From positions 1-10,220 of the forward strand of contig JAZRWY010000007.1 of NCBI GenBank assembly GCA_045599945.1: DNA of 10,220 nucleotides, written 5' to 3'. Below the pieces are notes generated by a model. The model made no database searches. It worked only from the letters and a program-made list of their open reading frames with translations, and was not told where the DNA came from. The position numbers were made by a program, and so were the translations under genes. Below, piece by piece: positions 1 to 5,448 of the stretch. The DNA comes from UMGS973 sp045599945 (lineage in GTDB: Bacteria > Bacillota > Clostridia > Peptostreptococcales > Anaerovoracaceae). Each line of letters begins with the position of its first letter. Position 1 is the first letter of the stretch.

Positions 1-32
1 CATTCTTTTTTTCTTCCAATCAGATTATTCAT
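1..32 (-). CDS. Possible 5' start of a gene leaving the window (unidentified)
   Basis: On the minus strand an ATG at 32-30 opens a frame reading MNNLIGRKKE before the window ends. The short peptide resembles the N-termini of some AAA-type ATPases that begin with a GREKE-like motif, but ten codons cannot identify a family. The frame lies only 6 bases past a near-consensus -10 box (44-39), so this ATG would sit at about the transcription start and be leaderless, which is unusual in Bacillota. A second ATG at 3-1, preceded by GGAAG at a good distance, could be the true start instead, and the frame seen here would then be leader sequence. What is certain is only that a promoter points this way. 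Confidence 0.3.
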   Translation of the reverse strand, partial: MNNLIGRKKE

Positions 33-38
33 ATCCTT

Positions 39-67
39 ATTATATCCCAAAAGCACATCTCAGTCAA
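39..67 (-). promoter_or_regulatory. Near-consensus sigma-70-type promoter pointing out of the left edge
   Basis: On the minus strand TTGACT (67-62) is followed after exactly 17 bases by TATAAT (44-39). This is five of six and six of six matches to the consensus boxes with ideal spacing. It lies downstream of the vapC terminator, so it should drive a separate transcription unit beginning near position 32 and leaving the window. The expected start point coincides with or lies just upstream of the first ATG. Confidence 0.7.
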
Positions 68-140
68 GAATTGGTGGTCTAAATCCTTCCTTTGTATTGA
101 CTTTTAGATCACTATTCAAAGAAGCAAAAAATTTGAACTT

Positions 141-168
141 AGAAAAGTGCGACTCGTCGCACTTTTCT
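141..168 (-). terminator. Hairpin terminator after vapBC
   Basis: A perfect 13-base inverted repeat, AGAAAAGTGCGAC (141-153) and GTCGCACTTTTCT (156-168), is separated by two bases; the last pair or two would open to form the loop. Read on the minus strand it starts 13 bases after the vapC stop, and a T-rich tract (TTTTCT in the stem, then TTTTTT a few bases on) follows. The sequence is near-symmetric and could also stop plus-strand transcription. It separates vapBC from the promoter at 39-67. Confidence 0.75.
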
Positions 169-181
169 ACTAACATCTAAT

Positions 182-583
182 TTATTCAGCCCAATTTTCT
201 AGTTTTAGACCTTTTACTCTTTCAAACTCTTTAGTATTATTTGTAACCACCGTACAGCCCAATGCTTCAGCATGACCTGCAATCATCATATCTAACGGAC
301 CGATTGGTGTACCTGCTTTTTCCAAAGCTGCTCGAATTTTACCATAACTCTCAGCTGCTAATGAATCAAAATTCATAATCTCAATATTTGCCAATAACAA
401 AGCTAATGCAACCCTGTTCTTCTCTATTGCTTTGCTCTTCTCCACTCCATGCACCAATTCCGCATAAGTTACAGAAGAAATACATATATCTATTGGATCA
501 TGTTCTTGCAAACGTATAAATACTTGTTCAGGCTTATGCTTAATTGCATAAATACATATATTGGTATCTAGCATATATCTCAT
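182..583 (-). CDS. vapC: VapC-type PIN-domain RNase toxin
   Basis: This 133-residue protein is a PIN-domain ribonuclease, the toxin half of a type II toxin-antitoxin pair. Characterised close relatives of the MvpT/VapC type cut initiator tRNA in the anticodon loop; that target is family knowledge, not shown here. The acidic metal-binding residues are visible: Asp6 in MLDTNI, Glu42 in SSVTYAEL, Asp98 in GPLDMMIAGHA, and the closing TNNTKEF motif at 114-120, where Asn116 takes the place of the fourth acidic residue as is common in this subgroup. The length is normal and the catalytic set complete, so the toxin looks active. Its ATG overlaps the vapB stop in an ATGA junction (583-580), and an AGGAG lies about 11 bases upstream inside vapB, which points to translational coupling. 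It ends just before a hairpin terminator. Confidence 0.93.
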   Translation of the reverse strand: MRYMLDTNICIYAIKHKPEQVFIRLQEHDPIDICISSVTYAELVHGVEKSKAIEKNRVALALLLANIEIMNFDSLAAESYGKIRAALEKAGTPIGPLDMMIAGHAEALGCTVVTNNTKEFERVKGLKLENWAE

Positions 584-810
584 AATGCTTCACGCTCCTG
601 CTCTAGACTACCTTCTCGACCATCTTGCATAAAATCATCTGAAAACATATCTATTGCCTGCATAAATGAACTCCATTTACTTGTTTTTGGCATCAACAAC
701 ACAATATCTCCGATTCTATTCACTGCTACTTCATCTGTATTAAATCTACATTCTTTTGGAAGTCTTACTGCTTGACTTCTACCATTTTCAAAAACTTTTG
801 CAGTCATCAT
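580..810 (-). CDS. vapB: VapB-type antitoxin with AbrB-like DNA-binding domain
   Basis: This 76-residue antitoxin should bind and neutralise the adjacent VapC and repress the shared promoter. The N-terminal AbrB/MazE-like swapped-hairpin domain shows the hallmark GRSQAVRLPKE (residues 10-20). The acidic C-terminal tail with FSDDFMQDGRE resembles the toxin-binding end of MvpA/VapB proteins. The start at 810 is chosen because AAGGAG (825-820) lies 9 bases upstream. A longer open frame reaches 867, but that ATG lies inside the -35 box and is upstream of any transcript start, so the extra 19 codons are not translated. A second ATG follows immediately at 807. The gene overlaps vapC by 4 bases. Confidence 0.92.
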   Translation of the reverse strand: MMTAKVFENGRSQAVRLPKECRFNTDEVAVNRIGDIVLLMPKTSKWSSFMQAIDMFSDDFMQDGREGSLEQEREAL

Positions 811-819
811 AATTATCAA

Positions 820-825
820 CTCCTT
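820..825 (-). promoter_or_regulatory. vapB ribosome binding site that fixes the start
   Basis: AAGGAG on the minus strand lies 9 bases before the ATG at 810. It decides against the upstream in-frame ATG at 867, which overlaps the promoter. Confidence 0.75.
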
Positions 826-837
826 CCTTATACCATT

Positions 838-867
838 AGTATATACCAAGATATATATCTTAGTCAA
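838..867 (-). promoter_or_regulatory. vapBC promoter with palindromic operator
   Basis: On the minus strand TTGACT (867-862) serves as -35 and TATACT (843-838) as -10, with an 18-base spacer; an overlapping TATATA (845-840) gives a 16-base spacer. Filling the spacer is a perfect 14-bp palindrome, AAGATATATATCTT (848-861). A VapB or VapBC complex bound there would block RNA polymerase, which is the known logic of autoregulated toxin-antitoxin operons. The palindrome is seen directly; its role as operator is inferred. Confidence 0.7.
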
Positions 868-887
868 TAAAATCTGAATTTAGCAAG

Positions 888-915
888 TAGTTGTGAACCC
901 TTTTCCGGGCAACTA
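888..915. repeat. Bulged hairpin upstream of vapBC promoter
   Basis: TAGTTG (888-893) pairs with CAACTA (910-915), and inside it CCC (898-900) pairs with GGG (907-909) around a six-base loop, leaving a four-base bulge on one side. It overlaps the left arm of the 9-base inverted repeat at 893-901. The function is unknown. Confidence 0.45.
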
Positions 916-1021
916 ACTCCTAGACGGTCATCTTGGTATCATCTTTTTCAGATAACCTTATAACGATTCCTATTCTAAAACCCTGATAAATACTACATTT
1001 CTAGCACTTACCAGGGTTCAC
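893..1021. repeat. 129-bp segment with perfect 9-bp terminal inverted repeats
   Basis: GTGAACCCT (893-901) and its exact complement AGGGTTCAC (1013-1021) bound a 129-bp non-coding segment. Each end also carries a subterminal hairpin (888-915 and 979-1018). A small non-autonomous element with hairpin ends, of the sort mobilised by IS200/IS605-type transposases, would look like this. A 9-base match over this distance can also occur by chance, no flanking target duplication is evident, and no second copy lies in the window. Confidence 0.35.
979..1018 (-). repeat. Long hairpin, 17-bp stem with 6-base loop
   Basis: On the minus strand a 17-base arm starting AACCCTGGTAAG is separated by the loop GAAATG from a 17-base arm ending ATCAGGGTT. 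Fourteen positions pair perfectly and the other three are G.U pairs, which work only if the minus strand is transcribed; on the plus strand they would be A.C mismatches. TTTT follows directly on the minus strand. It could be a terminator, a stable RNA element, or the paired arms of a recombinase site. The sequence favours an RNA role on the minus strand but does not settle it. Confidence 0.6.
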
Positions 1022-1023
1022 TT

Positions 1024-1095
1024 TTAACTGTTCTTTTTGGACAAAAGACATACCGTCTCAACGTGTGTGGCAATAAGCATTGGAACATCAAGATT
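1024..1095 (-). pseudogene. Remnant resembling the C-terminal end of a TrmA/RlmD-family RNA methyltransferase
   Basis: Between an in-frame stop (1098-1096) and a stop at 1026-1024, the minus strand reads NLDVPMLIATHVETVCLLSK followed by KNS. The part THVETVCLLSK matches the typical C-terminal ending of class RlmD/TrmA uracil-C5 methyltransferases, where HVE contains the catalytic-base glutamate. Just upstream, the adjacent frame gives MF and then PHT, as expected of a decayed DMFPHT motif, so a small frame disruption seems to separate the two. The intact rlmD in this window ends differently (DMFPWTQHCEVVSVLEKI), so this is not a recent copy of it. Integrative elements are known to insert at the 3' end of rumA-type genes, so this may be an attachment-site scar. 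The identification rests on a short motif. Confidence 0.45.
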
Positions 1096-1101
1096 TTAGC
1101 C

Positions 1102-1145
1102 CCGGGATACGGAAACTTACAAGTAAGTTTATTAGCCATTCCCGG
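1102..1145. repeat. Nested hairpin downstream of abiEii
   Basis: An inner perfect inverted repeat AAACTTAC (1113-1120) / GTAAGTTT (1123-1130), separated by two bases, sits inside outer arms CCGGGA (1102-1107) and TCCCGG (1140-1145). It begins about 35 bases past the abiEii stop in the direction of transcription. It is not followed by a T-run, so it is not a textbook terminator, though it could stall transcription or protect the 3' end. Confidence 0.5.
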
Positions 1146-1180
1146 TAAAAGAACATCTATGCTGATATGCAATGAATTAA

Positions 1181-2125
1181 TTATCGCTTATTTCTGCATT
1201 TCCACAATGCCATAGGATGCTTTTTTATACCGTCGATATTTTCATCGAATACTAATTCCGGCTTATAATTACCTTCCGAGAAATACTCCCAAAACATTTT
1301 TTCATTATCATTAGCTACAAGAATATCCAGCAGGAATCTTTTCACCTCTTCCTGCATCTGCTTCAGATCAAACCGTTCTCCTTTTCTGAGAACCGGAATT
1401 AAATCACGCTTAATCTGCATCTTTGTAACATTTTCGATATTATCGAATTCAAATTCCCTCGGCGGATGTTCTGTACTGATTGCACTGTAAAATACTACAC
1501 ATTTTCTGTACAACTTTTTCTTATCATCATCTATCGCACCAAGTCTGATCATATTATGAAGGTCATACAAATCTCTAGGTGCAGTTCTTGAAAGAAGCGC
1601 AACTGTCTTAGAAGAAAATATTTCAACAGGTGATACAGAAAGAACCTCTACCGCTTCATCACTCCATGGAAGCATCACTTCTCTCTTTTCCACCGGGAGA
1701 ATATGACAGCGCAACATATAATTGATTTCAATTTTGATATTGTCCTTTACACCGCCAGCATTAACATACTCGTATACAAATGAGTCCAGAGCATGATAAT
1801 TCTTTGATTTTGGGCTCAATATATATCCATTTGCTGTCATATACTTGCTGATTTTATTTGAGACAATTTCTCGATCTATCAGCATTTCTTCTCTGTCAAT
1901 GCTTTTACAGTAATCCAAATCAATATCAACTGATAATCTTGGCCAATCAAATATAGTCAGGTTGATCGCTGTTCCGCCCTTTAACGCCAGCGCATCTGCT
2001 AAAAGTTCATCCGACTCGAAGAACTTCAAAACATCTACCAACCTGCAGACTTTCTCTAATGTGTCCCGGACAAATCCCAATTCTTTTGCTGTTCTTCCAA
2101 GTGTTAATCTGTCAAATTGCATCAT
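1181..2125 (-). CDS. abiEii: AbiEii-family nucleotidyltransferase toxin
   Basis: This 314-residue protein belongs to the AbiEii/AbiGii family of nucleotidyltransferase-like toxins, the effector of the bicistronic AbiE phage-abortive and type IV toxin-antitoxin systems. Family members transfer nucleotides to RNA; for some relatives the known target is the tRNA acceptor end, but the substrate here is unknown. Motif I is clear: LKGGTAINL at 48-56, then RLSVDIDLDY at 63-72 with the DxD metal ligands Asp67 and Asp69. A second acidic strand, KIEINY, lies at 131-136. A later motif EIFSSKTVALLSR at 168-180 is followed by RDLYDL at 184-189, typical of the family. The start at 2125 is preferred because AAAGGGG (2141-2135) lies 9 bases upstream; a GTG at 2131 is too close and an ATG at 2122 is a possible alternative. 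It overlaps abiEi by 14 bases. All key motifs are intact. Confidence 0.9.
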   Translation of the reverse strand: MMQFDRLTLGRTAKELGFVRDTLEKVCRLVDVLKFFESDELLADALALKGGTAINLTIFDWPRLSVDIDLDYCKSIDREEMLIDREIVSNKISKYMTANGYILSPKSKNYHALDSFVYEYVNAGGVKDNIKIEINYMLRCHILPVEKREVMLPWSDEAVEVLSVSPVEIFSSKTVALLSRTAPRDLYDLHNMIRLGAIDDDKKKLYRKCVVFYSAISTEHPPREFEFDNIENVTKMQIKRDLIPVLRKGERFDLKQMQEEVKRFLLDILVANDNEKMFWEYFSEGNYKPELVFDENIDGIKKHPMALWKCRNKR

Positions 2126-2873
2126 AATCACTTACCCCTTTATCTATCAGTGAATTCAGAGAAGCCGGTGTATATAGTTTCCATCTTTCCCGGTACACAC
2201 TTTCTTTTAAGGCTTTTAACAAATATCGTCTGGCACCGGAAGCGTTCTTCTCACACTCATCAAAAAACGCAGATGAAAAATGAAATTCTTTATTTAATTC
2301 TTCAAATATGTATCCACATTTCTGATATAAAAAACCATTACTGTTTCTTTCCAGGCATTCAAGTATTTTCTTTTCATTCAATCCCGGAACAAGCAGCAAG
2401 CATCTGATTACCTCCTCGAGACCGGCTATCTTTTCAAAATCTCTGATACTATCCACCACAGTCTGTTCTATGGATGTTACTCGTACATTTCCATGCATTA
2501 CTACATCCGCACCAGCTCTTTTCGAAACTCTGCGATACAAGACCCCATTATATTCAAAATCAGTAAATCTCTTATCAGTAGCTACAAAACATTCGTAATA
2601 CACCTGGCTTCCATATCCATATATCTCGAATGCACTATGATGTGTAAGATATGCATCAGGAAACATATATGCACCTATCTGATATCTTGAAAGAACAGGC
2701 TGCTTTGTCTCTAAGCTAATAACAGCATAGTAGTCACGTTTTACCTTTTCTATTAATCCTTTTTTCTGATAGTCATATATTATATTATTTGCTGTACTTG
2801 GTTTTCCCACTAATTCTATTAATTCATCTCTGGAAAAACAGCCCTGTATTACTAAATCTTCGTAATGTTTCAT
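2112..2873 (-). CDS. abiEi: AbiEi-family antitoxin / transcriptional regulator
   Basis: This 253-residue protein pairs with the downstream nucleotidyltransferase. The N-terminal 60 or so residues look like a winged helix-turn-helix (SRDELIELVGKPS, then YDYQKKGLIEKVKRDYYAV), followed by the AbiEi domain with YLTHHSAFEIYG (75-86) and, further on, SIEQTVVDSIRDF, both typical of this family. Known AbiEi proteins neutralise AbiEii without a stable complex, hence type IV, and repress their own operon by binding inverted repeats near the promoter. The start at 2873 has GAGG at 2887-2884, 10 bases upstream. It overlaps the toxin gene, so antitoxin is made first and translation is probably coupled. 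The pair sits directly downstream of rlmD but has its own promoter, separated from the operon by a terminator. Confidence 0.88.
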   Translation of the reverse strand: MKHYEDLVIQGCFSRDELIELVGKPSTANNIIYDYQKKGLIEKVKRDYYAVISLETKQPVLSRYQIGAYMFPDAYLTHHSAFEIYGYGSQVYYECFVATDKRFTDFEYNGVLYRRVSKRAGADVVMHGNVRVTSIEQTVVDSIRDFEKIAGLEEVIRCLLLVPGLNEKKILECLERNSNGFLYQKCGYIFEELNKEFHFSSAFFDECEKNASGARRYLLKALKESVYRERWKLYTPASLNSLIDKGVSDYDAI

Positions 2874-2903
2874 ACTGCATCATCCTCATTTTGAATTTTA
2901 CTT

Positions 2904-2929
2904 ATTGTACTTGTTATTATAAATACAAT
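2904..2929. promoter_or_regulatory. Inverted repeat in the abiE leader, candidate operator
   Basis: ATTGTA (2904-2909) and TACAAT (2924-2929) form a 6-base inverted repeat in the AT-rich leader between the abiE promoter and abiEi. The minus strand also has a TATAAT (2921-2916) between the arms, which might be a secondary -10 with a poor -35 (TTTCAA, 2944-2939). Because AbiEi proteins autorepress through inverted repeats, this is a candidate binding site; the match is short. Confidence 0.35.
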
Positions 2930-2955
2930 GCGTAATTTTTGAAATTCACATTTTA

Positions 2956-2984
2956 ATAATACCACAGTATATTTCTTCTTTCAA
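2956..2984 (-). promoter_or_regulatory. abiE operon promoter
   Basis: On the minus strand TTGAAA (2984-2979) and TATTAT (2961-2956) are separated by exactly 17 bases, each matching the consensus at five of six positions. The transcript would start near 2949 and have a leader of about 75 bases before abiEi. It lies past the rlmD terminator, so the toxin-antitoxin pair is its own unit. Confidence 0.6.
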
Positions 2985-3017
2985 ATACTTAGTGCATTTT
3001 CCAAAATCAAAATCTGC

Positions 3018-3049
3018 AAAAAATCCCAGCATCAAGTGACGCAGGGATT
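3018..3049 (-). terminator. Rho-independent terminator of the murB-whiA-rlmD operon
   Basis: On the minus strand AATCCC, GC and TCA pair with TGA, GC and GGGATT, with two single mismatches (stem arms 3049-3044 and 3027-3022 at the base), followed at once by six T residues (3023-3018, the first sharing the stem end). It lies about 64 bases past the rlmD stop and separates the core operon from the abiE unit. Confidence 0.8.
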
Positions 3050-3112
3050 ATCAATTCAAATATGCACAAAGGATATCTCGTTCTTGCAAACATTGTTGCT
3101 AGAATAAACGCG

Positions 3113-4489
3113 TTAAATCTTTTCCAGAACGCTGACGACCTCACAATGCTGTGTCCAAGGAAACATGTCCACGGGTGTTGCTTCGATGAATGTGTATCCG
3201 CTGCTTGTTAAGTACTGTATATCTCTTGCAAGGGTTGCAGGATCACAGGATACATAAACAATTCTTTCCGGCTGCGTCTTTACTACTGCTTCAAGGAGTC
3301 TTTCATCGCAGCCCTGTCTTGGCGGATCGAGTATTGCCACATCTGCCTGATCAAGGACTATGCCCGACTCATTCCACTTGCTCTTTTTCTTAATGTCTTT
3401 TTCATCATCACTCATGCCAAGAAGTGCAGGAAGCACCTCTTCAGCTTTTCCCGCGATGTATCTGGCATTCACTATGTTATTAATTACCGCATTCCTGTTG
3501 GCATCGATTACCGCTTCCTTTACAGTTTCAATGCCGATGACCTTCTCTGCCTTTTCGGCTGCATGAAGACCAATGGTGCCTACGCCGCAGTAGAGGTCGA
3601 GCACTGTCTCACTCCCGGTGAGATTCATGTATTCAATGGCCTTGTCATAGAGTTTTTCCATCTGCTCAGGATTCACCTGATAAAATGACGCAGGAGATAT
3701 TTCAAATCTCAATCTCCCTGTATCTTCAATGATGGTCCTGCTTCCTGCTACGCAGGCATACTCATCACCTGCATGCCTCCTATCCTTTTCATCCCTGACA
3801 TTTACATATACACTTTCAAGGGAATACTCACCTTCAGCAGCCTCTACAGCATCCTCCATGGCGTATACAATGTCCTCCAGGTTATAGATCTCATCTGTAT
3901 CGCATACAAGAACTGCCATCACCTGTCCGGTTCCCTCAGCAGTGCGTACAATGAGGTGCTTTATGTGCTTATTGGAATGCTTCCTTACTGCGTCAGCGAT
4001 TGCCATCGCAGGCAGGCTCTGGAGCATGCAGTCTGTGACATCAATCACTTTATGGCTCTTTGCACTGAAAAAACCTACTTCCTCTCCCCTTACAGGAAAC
4101 TCTGCCTTGTTCCTGTATCTATGTGGGGCATCCATGGATATGATGTCATTGATCTTTGGATTTTCCACTCCGCCGATTCTCTCGATCTTATCCTTTACCT
4201 GCTTTGTCTTGATCTGTCCCTGCATTCCGTAATCCAACTCTGCATAGGCACAGCCGCCGCATAGTCCTGCATATGGACATTCGGGCTCAATTCTATGCTG
4301 GGAAGGCTTTACTATCTCAATGGTCTTTGCAAATGCGTAGTTTTTCTTTACCTTTGTAACCTCTGCAATTACAGTGTCCCCTGCTACAGCGCCTTCAACA
4401 AATACGCCAAGGCCATCCACATTTCCAAATCCCCTGCCTTCATTTGTCATGTCATGTATGTAAATTTCGTATGTCTTTCCTTTTTCCAT
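3113..4489 (-). CDS. rlmD: 23S rRNA (uracil-C5)-methyltransferase, RlmD/RlmCD (RumA) type
   Basis: This 458-residue enzyme uses S-adenosylmethionine to methylate a uracil C5, in 23S rRNA by family; whether it modifies one site or two, as Gram-positive RlmCD does, cannot be read from sequence. Residues 1-60 form a TRAM RNA-binding domain. Cys71, Cys77, Cys80 (CPYAGLCGGC) and Cys154 (DCMLQS) are the expected 4Fe-4S ligands. The catalytic domain shows PASFYQVNP (266-274), the SAM-binding VLDLYCGVGTIGL (296-308), DPPRQG (388-393), the nucleophile Cys415 in YVSCDPATLARD, and the base Glu450 in QHCEVV. A charged insert of about 20 residues (roughly 361-380) precedes the DPPRQG strand and looks like a tolerated loop. 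Its ATG overlaps the whiA stop by one base (TAATG), with GGAG 8 bases upstream. It is the last gene of the operon. Confidence 0.92.
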   Translation of the reverse strand: MEKGKTYEIYIHDMTNEGRGFGNVDGLGVFVEGAVAGDTVIAEVTKVKKNYAFAKTIEIVKPSQHRIEPECPYAGLCGGCAYAELDYGMQGQIKTKQVKDKIERIGGVENPKINDIISMDAPHRYRNKAEFPVRGEEVGFFSAKSHKVIDVTDCMLQSLPAMAIADAVRKHSNKHIKHLIVRTAEGTGQVMAVLVCDTDEIYNLEDIVYAMEDAVEAAEGEYSLESVYVNVRDEKDRRHAGDEYACVAGSRTIIEDTGRLRFEISPASFYQVNPEQMEKLYDKAIEYMNLTGSETVLDLYCGVGTIGLHAAEKAEKVIGIETVKEAVIDANRNAVINNIVNARYIAGKAEEVLPALLGMSDDEKDIKKKSKWNESGIVLDQADVAILDPPRQGCDERLLEAVVKTQPERIVYVSCDPATLARDIQYLTSSGYTFIEATPVDMFPWTQHCEVVSVLEKI

Positions 4490-5448
4490 TAAAGTTTCTC
4501 CGCAATCTCTTCAATCTTTTTAAATCTCTTGGAAAGCCCTGATTTGCTAATCGGAGGATCCATCATTTCACAAAGATCTTTCAGCTGTGCATCCGGGTGG
4601 CTGAGCCGCAGCACTGCAACCTCCTGCAGTTCCGGTTTCAGATGACTGATTCCTACTGTATCCTCAATCTTGTGTATGGCATCCAGCTGCTTTCCTGCCG
4701 CGCCAACTGCTTTATCTACATTGGCAAGTTCAAAGTTCATGGCTCTTGTTACCTTGTTCTTGTCATTTTTCTGCCGGATTAGGTCGGTATAGAAGGCTGC
4801 CTGATCATTGGCCTCCATGATGGCCAGAACGTCTTTGATCTGATTCCTGTCTTTTAGATATACCCCGGTCTTTTCCTTTCTTTCCGTAAGCTTTGGCGTG
4901 ATTTCCGTAAACTTTCTATCATTAAAAGATTTTAACAGTCTCCGGATATCCACTGCCAGTTCTTCGCTGTTGCATACTATCTCAAAGTGATGGCTCTTTA
5001 CAGGATCAGACATGGTACCCGCTCCAAGAAATGCACCTCTAAGATAGGATTTCCTGCAGCATTTGGTCTTAATGAGCTCATCATATATCCCGTTCGTGAT
5101 ATAGTTCATGCCGCCTTTGATCATCAGGATGCCGGTTTCCCTTAAAATCGCTTCTGAATTCTGCTCAGCTCCAAGCCTGAGCATATATCTTTTTTTGCCC
5201 CGCTTCATGTCTCCATAGAATCCAATTTCAATGGGAGCTTCCACATCATAATACTCCTTGATCAGTTTCTTGAAGTGTCTTGCAACTGCAGGATTATCCG
5301 TAGACAGGATAATAAAGAACTGTCCGAATCCTTCCAGCCCTATACTTCCGCATACACGAATGAAGCCGGCTATTTCAGCCAGCTTACAGCATTCCTTATT
5401 CAGCGCAACATGTGCCAGTTCTGTTTTTGTATCCTTTGAAAATGACAT
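4489..5448 (-). CDS. whiA: WhiA, DNA-binding sporulation/division regulator
   Basis: This 319-residue protein is WhiA, a Gram-positive DNA-binding protein derived from a LAGLIDADG homing-endonuclease fold. In actinobacteria it activates sporulation septation genes, and in Bacillus it affects cell division and chromosome segregation. The N-terminus MSFSKDTKTEL and the segment FIRVCGSIGL (29-38) are typical. YLRGAFLGAGTMSDP (135-149) marks the second homing-endonuclease-like repeat, which lacks nuclease function in this family. The C-terminal helix-turn-helix ends in LKDLCEMMDPPISKSGLSKR (289-308), a strongly conserved WhiA signature. The start overlaps the rapZ stop by one base (TAATG), with GGG 7 bases upstream, and its own stop overlaps rlmD the same way. 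The rapZ-whiA linkage supports the call; yvcK, often between them, is absent here. Confidence 0.95.
   Translation of the reverse strand: MSFSKDTKTELAHVALNKECCKLAEIAGFIRVCGSIGLEGFGQFFIILSTDNPAVARHFKKLIKEYYDVEAPIEIGFYGDMKRGKKRYMLRLGAEQNSEAILRETGILMIKGGMNYITNGIYDELIKTKCCRKSYLRGAFLGAGTMSDPVKSHHFEIVCNSEELAVDIRRLLKSFNDRKFTEITPKLTERKEKTGVYLKDRNQIKDVLAIMEANDQAAFYTDLIRQKNDKNKVTRAMNFELANVDKAVGAAGKQLDAIHKIEDTVGISHLKPELQEVAVLRLSHPDAQLKDLCEMMDPPISKSGLSKRFKKIEEIAEKL

Larger units (their letters stand above)
868..1180. other. Structured non-coding stretch between abiEii and vapB
   Basis: No intact gene is visible in these 313 bases. The stretch holds, from left to right, a bulged hairpin (888-915), a 129-bp segment bounded by perfect 9-base inverted repeats (893-901 and 1013-1021), a long hairpin (979-1018), a degenerate methyltransferase-like coding remnant (1024-1095), a nested hairpin (1102-1145) and another 9-base inverted repeat pair (1029-1037 with 1147-1155). 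The density of secondary structure is much higher than elsewhere in the window and suggests the scar or end of a mobile element. No recombinase gene remains. Confidence 0.6.

Noticed and set aside
811..867. Upstream extension of vapB by 19 codons
   Set aside because: The ATG at 867 is part of the -35 box, while the ATG at 810 has AAGGAG at ideal distance and begins the conserved domain.
888..1155. CRISPR array
   Set aside because: The repeats are single inverted pairs; there are no regularly spaced direct repeats and no cas genes.
3113..3140. Direct duplication of the rlmD 3' end at 1024-1095 as a classical attL/attR pair
   Set aside because: The two ends encode related motifs but the bases differ at many positions with no identical core, so they are not a recent duplication by insertion into this rlmD.
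3773..4264. Plus-strand open frame of 163 codons within rlmD
   Set aside because: It is the antisense shadow of a gene with all catalytic motifs intact, has no promoter or ribosome site, and resembles no family.
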